From contig NZ_JADBEK010000001.1 in the NCBI RefSeq assembly GCF_014873145.1, forward strand, positions 5,146,001 to 5,210,000: DNA of 64,000 bases, read 5' to 3'. This DNA is from Nonomuraea angiospora (GTDB lineage Bacteria; Actinomycetota; Actinomycetes; Streptosporangiales; Streptosporangiaceae). The position numbers and the translations under genes are program-made. Shown piece by piece: positions 49,502-57,815 of the stretch. Position 1 is the stretch's first letter. Each line of letters starts with the position of its first letter. Under the pieces are notes generated by a model. The model was not told the origin of the DNA, did not search any database, and was given only the letters and a program-made list of their open reading frames with translations.

Positions 49502-51598
49502 TCACCGGTCCGGGGTGAGGTTGAGCGGGGTGGTGATGCGCAGGTTCCAGTCGAGGCCGGACGGCGCGAGTGAGTCGTCGATCCAGGCGATCACCGGGTC
49601 GCCCTCGGCGTTCATGGTCATGGCAAGTCGTTCGCCGAAGCCGTTCCCGTTCCTGGACACCGGGATGCTCTCGCAGCGGCTGCCGGTGCAGACGGCGAGC
49701 ATGAGCCGCTGGTGTTCGAGGCTCTCGAACGCGACCACCGGGCGCCCCGCGCGGTCCACGGCCAGCACCGGGGCCGCCTGGTACCCGCTTCCCGCGCCCA
49801 GCGTGCGCACGTCGGCCTGGGCACAGTCGGGGGTGCGGCAGTCGAGCAGTCTGGTCGCCTGGTCGCGCAGGTCCCGGTAGGCGATGGCGGGGCGGCCGTC
49901 GGGGCGCACCGCCATGGCCAGGCCGGCGTTCCAGAGCCGGTGGGGAGCCGGCGGGGCGGGGGGCACGGGGCTGGTCACGCTCGGCCGCTGGCAGGCGGCG
50001 TCCGGGCAGGAGATCACGTGGATCTGGCCGGTGGCGGAGTCGTACCGGGCGGCGACGGGGCGGTCCCCGGGGCCGACGGCGGCGACCAGGTCGTGCTCCA
50101 TGGACGAGTACCCGGTGGCCTCCAGGCGGGCGACCTGCCTGGGCTCCGGGCGCGCGCAGCTCGGGTCCGCGCAGAAGATGAAGGAGACGAGGTCGTGGGC
50201 CGGCTGGTCACCGCCCGCCGGATCCGGTTCGGCGTAGGCCACGACCGGACCGCCGTCCCGCCGCACGGCCAGCGCCACCCCCACCGACTCCGGCGGCCTG
50301 CGCGTCGTCGCGACGGCCCCGCTGCCGCGTACGCACGCGGTCGCCTCGCAGGTGAGCAGTTCGAGCCCCCCGGAGGTCCAGGTGGTCAGGAGGAGACGCC
50401 CGTCGGGCAGCCGCGCGCTGGCCGCGCCCGCCTGCCACCGGGTGCCGGAATCGTCCGGCTCGGCCCACGCGAAGCTCGCCTTCCGGCACGAGGGGTCGGC
50501 GCAGGCCAGCAGGCTGGAGTCGTCCTCGAAGCCGTCCATCACCACGACCGGCTCCCCGTCGCGGCCGAGGTGCAGGTCCTGCAGGTCGAGGGGGCGCAGC
50601 TCCGGTTCGCGGTCGCGGTCACGGGCGGGGACGGGCAGCTCCGTCACGGTCGTCTCGGCGACCTCCGGCCACCCGAACGGATTGACCAGCACGACCCCGC
50701 TGAACAGCAGTCCGGGCAGCAGCGCCGCCGGCAGGAGGCCGGGCCGCACCGGGCGCGGCGCAGGGCCGTCGGGCAGGCCGTGCGCCAGGTCCGAGTCGAC
50801 CACCTCGGTGCGCCAGGCCATGTTGTGCAGGAACTGGCGCGCGACCACGGCGGCCTGGACGGGCGTGACGGCCAGCGCCAGCACGGTCCCGGCCAGGCCC
50901 CATCCGAGGGTGGCGAGAGGGCCGGGAAGCAGGCGCAGCCCCGACTCGAGAGCCCACGCCGCCGCACCGGGAACGAGGAAGACCCCGAAGGCCAGCGTCA
51001 ACGCGGTCGGCAGGAAGCTCAGCTCGGTCATGCGGTAGGCGCGGCGGATCGAGCCCAGCCCCGAGAGGCCGTGCAGCAGAACGCCGGGCACGGCCAGCAG
51101 GGCCGGCATCGCCGCGTACGCGGCCACCACCAGCCCCACCCGGACCAGCCAATGCTGATCGGTCATCATCAGCACCCCGGCTCCCGCGGCCCCGGCCGCC
51201 CCGGACACCAGGAGCAGGACCAGGAGGGGCGGCAGCCGCCGCACCGTCGCCCGCAGCGCCTCGACCGGCGGGATCCGCCGGTCCACCAGGTGACCCGTGG
51301 CGATGATCACGGTCGCGGGGAACACCACGATCTCCGCGGCGAGCGCGACCGCCACCGGTACGAGCGTCCAGATGCGCAGCGGGACATCGGACGTCCCGAT
51401 CAGCTGGAACCGCCCGTTGACCACCGCCGCCGAGTCGCCTGCCGTCACCGTCAGCGCCAGCAGGCACAGCGTGGCGAGCGGCACGTGGACCAGCACCCCG
51501 GGCAGCGCGAGCCGCACCAGGTGCCGCCCGGCGTCCAGATAGCTCCGGAACGGCACGCCGTCCATGCGCAGCCGTTCGACGTGCTCCATCGAGCTCAC
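49502..51598 (-). CDS. membrane protein with C-terminal cysteine-paired beta-propeller
   Basis: 698 aa from GTG 51598 (ATG 51589 is also possible). The N-terminal half holds about six membrane helices (about 30-52, 76-100, 122-145, 152-175, 195-220 and 225-250), resembling a six-helix DUF-type integral domain; a seventh segment (about 288-310) leads out of the membrane. Residues about 335-690 are repeating blades of the type DGRPVVAFESLEHQRLMLAV, most carrying a C-x4-C pair (CADPSC, CEATAC, CADPSC, CPDAAC, CRTPDC, CTGSRC). This reads as a six-bladed extracytoplasmic propeller with a disulfide in each blade. Function unknown. Confidence 0.72.
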   Translation of the reverse strand: MSSMEHVERLRMDGVPFRSYLDAGRHLVRLALPGVLVHVPLATLCLLALTVTAGDSAAVVNGRFQLIGTSDVPLRIWTLVPVAVALAAEIVVFPATVIIATGHLVDRRIPPVEALRATVRRLPPLLVLLLVSGAAGAAGAGVLMMTDQHWLVRVGLVVAAYAAMPALLAVPGVLLHGLSGLGSIRRAYRMTELSFLPTALTLAFGVFLVPGAAAWALESGLRLLPGPLATLGWGLAGTVLALAVTPVQAAVVARQFLHNMAWRTEVVDSDLAHGLPDGPAPRPVRPGLLPAALLPGLLFSGVVLVNPFGWPEVAETTVTELPVPARDRDREPELRPLDLQDLHLGRDGEPVVVMDGFEDDSSLLACADPSCRKASFAWAEPDDSGTRWQAGAASARLPDGRLLLTTWTSGGLELLTCEATACVRGSGAVATTRRPPESVGVALAVRRDGGPVVAYAEPDPAGGDQPAHDLVSFIFCADPSCARPEPRQVARLEATGYSSMEHDLVAAVGPGDRPVAARYDSATGQIHVISCPDAACQRPSVTSPVPPAPPAPHRLWNAGLAMAVRPDGRPAIAYRDLRDQATRLLDCRTPDCAQADVRTLGAGSGYQAAPVLAVDRAGRPVVAFESLEHQRLMLAVCTGSRCESIPVSRNGNGFGERLAMTMNAEGDPVIAWIDDSLAPSGLDWNLRITTPLNLTPDR

Positions 51599-51664
51599 GG
51601 GCCAAACGGTGGCAGGGCGTTTCGCCGGTTCGCTCCCTACTTGCGGAAAATGGTCTGGGCCCGT

Positions 51665-52792
51665 TCAGAGAGCGAGCGCGCGGACCGCCTCCTCGTCCAC
51701 GCCGATCCCCAGGCCGGGGCCGGTGGGCACGTGGGCGACGCCGCCGGTGACCGTGATGACCGGATCCGTGGCGTAGGGGCTGGTGATGAACTGCCGGCCG
51801 TTGAGGTCGACCGGCGTGTCCACGCCGAACGCGGCGAACAGGTGGAGCGAGGCGGCCAGCCCGATGTCGGACTCGGTGAGGCCGGAGCCCATGATCGCCA
51901 GGCCGCAGTCCTCGGCGAGCTGGCACTGGCGCAGCGCCAGGGTCAGCCCGCCGCAGCGCTGCACCTTGGCGACGGCGACGTCGATGGCGTCGAGCCGGAC
52001 GAACGTCGCCAGGTCGCTCGGATGGCGCAGGCTCTCGTCCACGGCCACCGGGATGGGGCTGGCGTCACGCAGGCGGCGCAGCCCGGCGACGTCGTTGGAC
52101 GGCAGCGGCTGCTCGAAGACGGCCACGTCCAGGCCGGTCAGGCGCCGGGCCACCCGGAGCGCGGCGGCGGCCGTGTAGCCCTGGTTGGCGTCCACCCAGA
52201 GCACCGCGTCGGGCGCGGCGGCGCGCACGGCCTCCACGATGGCCACGTCCTCGTCCTCGGTGTGCAGGCCGACCTTGACCTTGACGTGGCGGTAGCCGAG
52301 CGCGCGGCCCTCGGCCACCGAGTCCGCGGCCACGGCGGCCGACTCGGTGGCCACGATCCAGGCCAGCTCGATGGTGTCGCGCCTGCGCCGGCCCCACAGC
52401 TCGCCGAGGGACAGGCCGAGGCTGCGGGCGTAGGCGTCGTGGCAGGCCACGTCCACCGCCGCGCGCGCCAGCGGCATGCCGATCGAGAAGCCCTTGCTGA
52501 TCGTACGGTCGAAGGCGCGGCAGAGCCCGTCCAGGTCCCACAGCGGACGGCCGACGGCCGCCGGGGCCAGGTAGTTGTCGATGGTGGAGACGATGGACTC
52601 GGTGGTCTCGTACGTCCAGGAGGGGATCGGGGTGGCCTCGCCCCACCCGATGGCCCCGTCGTCGGCGGTGACCTTCACCAGGACCCTGACGGCCGGCCGG
52701 CCGCCCTGGACGACGGACCCGCCCGCCACGGCGAAGTCGCGCAGCGAGGGCAGGCCCACGGTGAAGGTCTCGACGCGTGCTATCCGGTTCAC
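51665..52792 (-). CDS. enolase-superfamily enzyme (mandelate racemase/muconate lactonizing type)
   Basis: 375 aa from GTG 52792. The alpha/beta barrel has the KxK acid/base pair KVKVG (Lys171, Lys173), metal ligands Asp201 (LWVDANQG), Glu227 (FEQPL) and Asp252 (AVDES), and the opposite Lys276 (VAKVQRCGG). This is the MLE-like subgroup: cycloisomerase, dipeptide epimerase, OSBS or sugar-acid lactone/acid chemistry. Substrate is unresolved. It follows the hydroxyacid dehydrogenase stop by 4 bp and is the last gene of the operon. Confidence 0.88.
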   Translation of the reverse strand: MNRIARVETFTVGLPSLRDFAVAGGSVVQGGRPAVRVLVKVTADDGAIGWGEATPIPSWTYETTESIVSTIDNYLAPAAVGRPLWDLDGLCRAFDRTISKGFSIGMPLARAAVDVACHDAYARSLGLSLGELWGRRRRDTIELAWIVATESAAVAADSVAEGRALGYRHVKVKVGLHTEDEDVAIVEAVRAAAPDAVLWVDANQGYTAAAALRVARRLTGLDVAVFEQPLPSNDVAGLRRLRDASPIPVAVDESLRHPSDLATFVRLDAIDVAVAKVQRCGGLTLALRQCQLAEDCGLAIMGSGLTESDIGLAASLHLFAAFGVDTPVDLNGRQFITSPYATDPVITVTGGVAHVPTGPGLGIGVDEEAVRALAL

Positions 52793-52796
52793 GTGA

Positions 52797-53768
52797 TCAG
52801 TACCATTCGGACTTGTCGACCAGATTGATCAGTTCGCGCCCGGCCACGAAGCGGCGGGCGTTCTCCAGCAGTACGGCGAAGCGCCGCTCCTCGCCATGCG
52901 GCCCCACGCCCCCCACGTGCGGGGTGATGAGCACGTCCGGCCGCCGCCAGAGCGGGTGATCGGGCGGAAGCGGCTCGGTCTCGAAGACGTCCAGGGCCGC
53001 GCCGGCCAGGCGTCCCGCGGCCAGGGCGGCCGTCAGGTCGTCGAGCCGCAGGATGGGCCCGCGGCCGATGTTGACGACGTACGCCCCGGGCTTGGCCAGC
53101 GCCAGCCGCCGCGCGTCCAGCAGGCCCTCGGTGGCCGGGGTGTGCGGAACGGTCAGGATGACCAGGTCCGCCTCGGGAAGCAGCCGGTCGAGCGCGTCGG
53201 CCGGCAGCACCTCGGCGAAGCCCGGCACGGGCCCGCCGCGCCGGGCGTCCACGCCCACGACCCTGGTGCCGAACGCCGCCAGCAGCCTGCCGACCTCGGC
53301 CCCGACCGCGCCCACCCCCACCACCAGGGCGGTGGCCTCGCCCAGGGAGAGCACGGCGCCGGGGTCCCAGTCGGGCGCCCAGCTCGCGCGGGCCTGTTCG
53401 CGGGCGTACCTGGGCAGGCCCCTGGCCAGCGCGAGCACGAGCGCCAGCGCGTGCGCGGCCACGTGGTCGGTGTAGGTGTCGCGCATGTTGGTGACCTGCA
53501 CGGGGTGCGCGACCAGGGCCGGATGGTAGAAACCCGGAGGCGGCCCGGCCTGCGGGGCCTGCAGCCAGCGCAGCCGTCCGGCGTGCGCCAGCAGGTCCGC
53601 GGGCAGCGTGCCGTAGGCGGCGTCGGCCTCCGCCAGCGCCCGCGCCGCCTCCTCGCGCGTCTCCGGCTGGAGGACGACGAGCTCCGGCACCGCCTGCTCC
53701 AGCCGGGCCCGCCAGCCCGCGGTGGCCGGATCGTGCGGCGGCAGCAGCACCAGGGTCGCTGCGCTCAC
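52797..53768 (-). CDS. D-isomer-specific 2-hydroxyacid dehydrogenase
   Basis: 323 aa. NAD-binding Rossmann motif VVGVGAVGAEVG (149-160); catalytic Arg in VNIGRGPILRLDD, Glu in DVFETEPLPPDHPLW and His in VLITPHVGGVGPHG. This fits the GhrA-like hydroxypyruvate/glyoxylate reductase branch. GTG 53768 overlaps the stop of a second dehydrogenase of the same family as GTGA. It is cytoplasmic and probably oxidises or reduces a sugar-acid product in this catabolic operon. Confidence 0.9.
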   Translation of the reverse strand: MSAATLVLLPPHDPATAGWRARLEQAVPELVVLQPETREEAARALAEADAAYGTLPADLLAHAGRLRWLQAPQAGPPPGFYHPALVAHPVQVTNMRDTYTDHVAAHALALVLALARGLPRYAREQARASWAPDWDPGAVLSLGEATALVVGVGAVGAEVGRLLAAFGTRVVGVDARRGGPVPGFAEVLPADALDRLLPEADLVILTVPHTPATEGLLDARRLALAKPGAYVVNIGRGPILRLDDLTAALAAGRLAGAALDVFETEPLPPDHPLWRRPDVLITPHVGGVGPHGEERRFAVLLENARRFVAGRELINLVDKSEWY

Positions 53769-54751
53769 GCCCTCCTCGCCAGTCCGGACTCGGTGATCTC
53801 GTACAGCAGCGGCTCCCCCGCGACGTAGCGGTCGAGCTCCTCGGCCATCGCCTGCCCGTGGCGGCGCCGCTCGAAGCCCAGGCTGCCCGCCACGTGCGGG
53901 GTGACGACGATGTTGGGCATGGTGAACAGCGGCGACCCGGCGACGGGCGGCTCCGGGTCGGTGACGTCTAGGACGGCGAACAGGTCGGTCCGCCGGCTCA
54001 GCACGTCCACGAGCGCGGCCTCGTCGACGAGGCCGCCGCGCGCCGTGTTGACCAGGGTGGCGTCGGGCTTCATCGACTCCAGCAGCTCGGTGCCGACCAG
54101 GCGCTGCGTCTCAGGGGTGAGCGGCGAGTGCAGGCTGACCACGTCGGAGGTGGCGAACAGCTCCTTCAGGCCGACGAGGCGCACGCCGAGCGCCGCCGCC
54201 TGCTCCGGGTCGGCGTACGGGTCGTAGGCCTGCACGTCGAGGTGGTGATGGGCGAGCAGCCGCGCCGTGGCCCGGCCCGTGGCGCCGAGCGAGACCAGCC
54301 CGACCACCGCGTCATAGGCCCCGATCTCGGGTCCGCGCGGGGCGGTGGCCGCGGCGGCGCGCGCGGCCAGCACGTAGCGCCAGCCGTGCTTGAGCGCGTA
54401 CAGGATCTGCGAGAGGGCGAACTCGGCGACCGGCTCGGCGTTGGCCGTGGCCGCCGAGGTGACCCGCACTCCCCTGGCCCACATCTCCGGCGTGACCATT
54501 CCCTTGATGGAGCCCGCGCCGTACAGCACCAGCGAGAGCTTGGGCGCGGCGGCGAGCAGGCCGGCGTCCAGCTTGGGCGCCCCCCAGCCGGTCACCAGCA
54601 CGTCCAGGTCGGCGAGCACGTCCGGGGTGAGCCGGTCGGCGGTGAGCGGGGGCGAGGCGATGGTCAGGTGCCGCTCGATCGCCTCCCTGGCCTGGGGGCC
54701 GTAGACGTCGTCGAAGCGGTTCGGGTCCATCACGTACAGCCCGTTCAGCAT
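53765..54751 (-). CDS. D-isomer-specific 2-hydroxyacid dehydrogenase (second copy)
   Basis: 328 aa from ATG 54751, preceded by GGAGAGGCA. Motifs: VVGLVSLGATGRATA (a relaxed Rossmann loop, SLGATG for GxGxxG), catalytic Arg in LVNTARGGLVDE, Glu in LDVTDPEPPVAGSP and His in IVVTPHVAGSLGF. It differs clearly from its neighbour in sequence, so the two are not a recent duplication and may act on successive or different substrates. Its start lies inside the end of the preceding gene (7-bp overlap). Confidence 0.9.
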   Translation of the reverse strand: MLNGLYVMDPNRFDDVYGPQAREAIERHLTIASPPLTADRLTPDVLADLDVLVTGWGAPKLDAGLLAAAPKLSLVLYGAGSIKGMVTPEMWARGVRVTSAATANAEPVAEFALSQILYALKHGWRYVLAARAAAATAPRGPEIGAYDAVVGLVSLGATGRATARLLAHHHLDVQAYDPYADPEQAAALGVRLVGLKELFATSDVVSLHSPLTPETQRLVGTELLESMKPDATLVNTARGGLVDEAALVDVLSRRTDLFAVLDVTDPEPPVAGSPLFTMPNIVVTPHVAGSLGFERRRHGQAMAEELDRYVAGEPLLYEITESGLARRA

Positions 54752-55917
54752 TGCCTCTCCTTCACGCGAGCCGCCGCCCGCACGCTGGCCAGGCGGGCGG
54801 GTGAGCCCAGCCCGGCGTGGTAGTAACGTAGCTGCCGCGCTCCCCCTGCGACGAGGTCGGCGGCGAGTGCCGGGATCCGGGCGTGCCCGTCCTCCAGCAC
54901 GGTCAGGTTGGCGACGATGGGGGTCTCGGTGCGGCTCGCCGCGGCCTTCACCTGGGCCAGTGCCGCCTCCTCCGGGCCCCAGCACTTGAGCACGTACGCG
55001 TCGACCGGCGCGTCGAAGGAGGCCAGGTCGATCCCCACGTCGGGGCCGGTGACCTGCGGGTCGTCGGTGGCCATGAGCAGCAGCTCGCGACCGCCGGCCG
55101 GCACCGCCGCGGCGCGGACCAGGCCGGCGATGACCCGGCCGCGATGGTCGTAGACGGCCTGGGCACGCTCGCGGCCGAGCGCGTCGCCCAGGCTCTCCCC
55201 GGCCGGGACGCCCTGCTGGAGCTCCCCGTCCACGGCGGCGCGCACGTCGCGCGCCAGCTCCTCGACGTCCAGGCCGCGCTCGGCCAGCCCCCTCCGGCAG
55301 GCGGGGCAGAGGCAGAGCGACAGCAGCGCCCTGCCGCAGGCGGACAGGTGGGCGCCGGAGGTCTTCTCGTGATGGCCGGCGTGCTCGGCGCCCAGCCAGC
55401 CGCACGCCTCCAGCATCAGCGCGGGCACGTCGTACTGCTCGCAGACCTCGCTCACGAGGGTGATCGCGTAGTCGTGGACGGCGGGCTGGGCGGGACAGAG
55501 CGCGTAGGGGTAGGACTCGCCGTAGGCGTTCCTGACCGTCAGGTCGGGCGCCTCGCGGCCCAGCACCGAGGAGTGCGTGAGCACGATCCAGGCCTCGGCC
55601 CGCAGCCCGGCCCCCGCCAGCGCGGCCAGCGCCGTCCCGAACCGGTCCTCGTCCGGCACCCCCCAGCTCGGCGCGTACGGCTTGAGCCGCCCGCGCCAGC
55701 GGTCCGGGCGCAGCCGGAAGTAGGCCGCCGCGTGATCGGCCTGCACGATGCGGTGGCGCGGATGCCACGCGGTGGTGGCCCGGACCGAGTGGTAGGCCGC
55801 CTGGAGGGTCACCGTGCTCACCCCGAGCCCGGCGATGCGCTCGGCCGCCGCGGGGTCGCCCACGAGGTCCCAGGTGTAGGCGAACGCGCCGTGCCTCGTC
55901 TTCAAGCGGACTTTCAC
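54745..55917 (-). CDS. unknown protein, probable TIM-barrel enzyme of the sugar locus
   Basis: 390 aa from GTG 55917, which overlaps the permease stop as GTGA. It starts LKTRHGAFAYTWDLVGDPAAA and reads as alternating strands and helices (GVSTVTLQAAYHSV, LRAEAWIVLTHSSVLGRE, YDVPALMLEACGWLG, PVDAYVLKCWGPEEAALAQV), consistent with a TIM barrel. A conserved-looking HAGHHEKTSGAHLSACG is followed by LCLCPACRRGL, a CxCxxC cluster that could bind metal. I do not recognise a named family. Position between transporter and dehydrogenases suggests a role in processing the imported compound. Confidence 0.6.
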   Translation of the reverse strand: MKVRLKTRHGAFAYTWDLVGDPAAAERIAGLGVSTVTLQAAYHSVRATTAWHPRHRIVQADHAAAYFRLRPDRWRGRLKPYAPSWGVPDEDRFGTALAALAGAGLRAEAWIVLTHSSVLGREAPDLTVRNAYGESYPYALCPAQPAVHDYAITLVSEVCEQYDVPALMLEACGWLGAEHAGHHEKTSGAHLSACGRALLSLCLCPACRRGLAERGLDVEELARDVRAAVDGELQQGVPAGESLGDALGRERAQAVYDHRGRVIAGLVRAAAVPAGGRELLLMATDDPQVTGPDVGIDLASFDAPVDAYVLKCWGPEEAALAQVKAAASRTETPIVANLTVLEDGHARIPALAADLVAGGARQLRYYHAGLGSPARLASVRAAARVKERQC

Positions 55918-56786
55918 CCCTTCGTGGCGCCGGCCAGGCCGCGCGTGAAGTAGTTCTGGAAGAACAGGAAGATCGCCAGCATCGGCAGGAACGAGATCGT
56001 CATCCCGGCGGCGAACCCGGTCCAGTCGGTGGCGTGCTCGCCCTGGAAGGAGAGCATCCCGACGGCGAGGTTCTGCAGGTCGGGCTGGCCGAGCGTGAAC
56101 ACCAGCGGGATGTTGAACTCGTTCCAGCTGCTGATGAACTGGAAGATGACCACCACCGCGATGACCGGTTTGGCCAGCGGGAGGATGAGGCCGAACGTCT
56201 TGAGGAAGCCGGCCCCGTCGAGCTTGGCCGCCTCGAACAGGTCGCTCGGGACGCTGGAGAAGAACCCGACGAACAGCAGGACGTAGAGCGCGCCCGCGCC
56301 GCCGGACATGGCCAGGATGACGCCGGCCCGCGTGTTCAGCAGGCCGAGGTTCTCGATCAGCACGAACTGCGGGACGATGATCGAGGCGACCGGGATGAAC
56401 AGGGTCCCCACGATCATCCGGTAGAGCAGGGTACGGCCGGGGAACTCGTACCTGGCCAGCACATAGCCGCACAGGGCCGCCTTGACCAGCTCGATCAGGG
56501 TCGAGACGACCGAGTAGAGCACCGTGTTGAAGAAGTATCCGGAGAACCCGGCGTTGACCCAGGCGCGGACGAAGTTGTCGAAGTTCAGCTGGTCGGGCAG
56601 GAGGCTCGCGCCGCTGGTGAACATCCCGGCCTGGGTCTTGAACGCGGCCGAGATCGTCCACAGGAACGGATAGACCCACACGAGCCCGATGACCGCCAGG
56701 ATCGGCAGGGCGATGAGGTTGGCCCGCGTCCTGTGGCTGCGCCGGGCGGCCTGGTCGATCCCGGTGGTCTTGGTGATCGCCGCCAT
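55914..56786 (-). CDS. carbohydrate ABC transporter permease (MalG type)
   Basis: 290 aa, six membrane helices. The EAA loop for the ATPase is DLFEAAKLDGAGFLKTFGLILPLAKP, with ASIIVPQFVLIENLGLLNT before it and FQFISSWNEFNIPLVF after it. ATG 56786 overlaps the preceding permease stop (TGATG). It is the inner-membrane partner of the permease upstream. No ATP-binding subunit is encoded in this window, so a shared MsiK-type ATPase is expected, as usual in actinomycetes. Confidence 0.93.
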   Translation of the reverse strand: MAAITKTTGIDQAARRSHRTRANLIALPILAVIGLVWVYPFLWTISAAFKTQAGMFTSGASLLPDQLNFDNFVRAWVNAGFSGYFFNTVLYSVVSTLIELVKAALCGYVLARYEFPGRTLLYRMIVGTLFIPVASIIVPQFVLIENLGLLNTRAGVILAMSGGAGALYVLLFVGFFSSVPSDLFEAAKLDGAGFLKTFGLILPLAKPVIAVVVIFQFISSWNEFNIPLVFTLGQPDLQNLAVGMLSFQGEHATDWTGFAAGMTISFLPMLAIFLFFQNYFTRGLAGATKG

Positions 56787-57790
56787 CAGACGCCGTACTC
56801 CTTCCTGAGCCGCTGGGCCCGGCGGACCGCGACGCCCTGGGCGGAGACCAGGACGAAGGCGATGACGGAGAACAGCAGCGCCGCGGCCGAGGCGTAGCCG
56901 TAGGCGAACGGCACCGAGCCGAAGGCGTTCTGGTAGATGAAGTAGGACACCACGTACGTGCTGGTGCCCGGGCCGCCCGCGGTGAGGGTGACGACCAGCC
57001 CGAAGACGTGCATGGCGTTGACGATGCCGAGCAGGGCGATGATCACGGCGACCGGCCTGATCATCGGCAGCGTGATGCGGGTGAGCTTCTTCCACTCGCC
57101 CGCGCCGTCGATGGCGGCGGCCTCGTAGACCTCCTCCGGCACGTTCTGCAGCGCCGCGATCCAGTAGATCATGTACTGGCCGAAGATCTGCCAGACGGAG
57201 ACGAGCACGAGCACGAGCAGCGCGCTCCACCGGTTGGCGAACACGTCGAACCCCTGGTCGACCAGGCCGAGGTCACGCAGGATGGCGTTCAGGGCGCCGT
57301 TGGACGGGTTGAGCAGGTAGGTGAAGACCAGGCCCGCCATGGCGACGGGGATGATGAGCGGCGCGAAGAACAGGGTCCGGAAGAACCGCTTGCCGCGCAG
57401 CCACTTGCGGGTGAGCACGATCGCCGCCAGCAGCGAGATCGGGAGCTTGATGACGGTGGTCAGCAGGGCGAAGATCAGCGTGTTGACCACCGAGAGCCAG
57501 AACAGCGGGTCGACCAGGATCGAGCCGTAGTTGTCCGCCCCGACGAAGTTGTCGATCGGGCCGATGCCCGACCAGTCGAAGAAGGAGTAGTAGATCGTCG
57601 CGGCCAGCGGCCAGAGGGTGAAGCCGAGGTAGAGCAGCAGGAAGGGGGCCAGGAAGACGACCAGCCAGACCCTGTCGAAGCCGCGGACGCGCTCGCGGGA
57701 GTGATCGGCGCGTTCGGGCGCCCGCTCGGCGGGCGACCGGTCCCTGTCCGTCACCCTCTCCCTGCGTGGGGCGGGGGCGGTGGTTGTCAT
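56786..57790 (-). CDS. carbohydrate ABC transporter permease (MalF/UgpA type)
   Basis: 334 aa from ATG 57790 with GAGG upstream. A charged 40-residue cytoplasmic N-terminus precedes six helices. EAA loop: EVYEAAAIDGAGEWKKLTRITLPMIRP. FLAPFLLLYLGFTLWPLAATI is the usual first helix. It works with the following permease and the lipoprotein encoded upstream. Confidence 0.93.
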   Translation of the reverse strand: MTTTAPAPRRERVTDRDRSPAERAPERADHSRERVRGFDRVWLVVFLAPFLLLYLGFTLWPLAATIYYSFFDWSGIGPIDNFVGADNYGSILVDPLFWLSVVNTLIFALLTTVIKLPISLLAAIVLTRKWLRGKRFFRTLFFAPLIIPVAMAGLVFTYLLNPSNGALNAILRDLGLVDQGFDVFANRWSALLVLVLVSVWQIFGQYMIYWIAALQNVPEEVYEAAAIDGAGEWKKLTRITLPMIRPVAVIIALLGIVNAMHVFGLVVTLTAGGPGTSTYVVSYFIYQNAFGSVPFAYGYASAAALLFSVIAFVLVSAQGVAVRRAQRLRKEYGV

Positions 57791-57815
57791 GGATGTCCTC
57801 ACGACGGAGAAGGGG

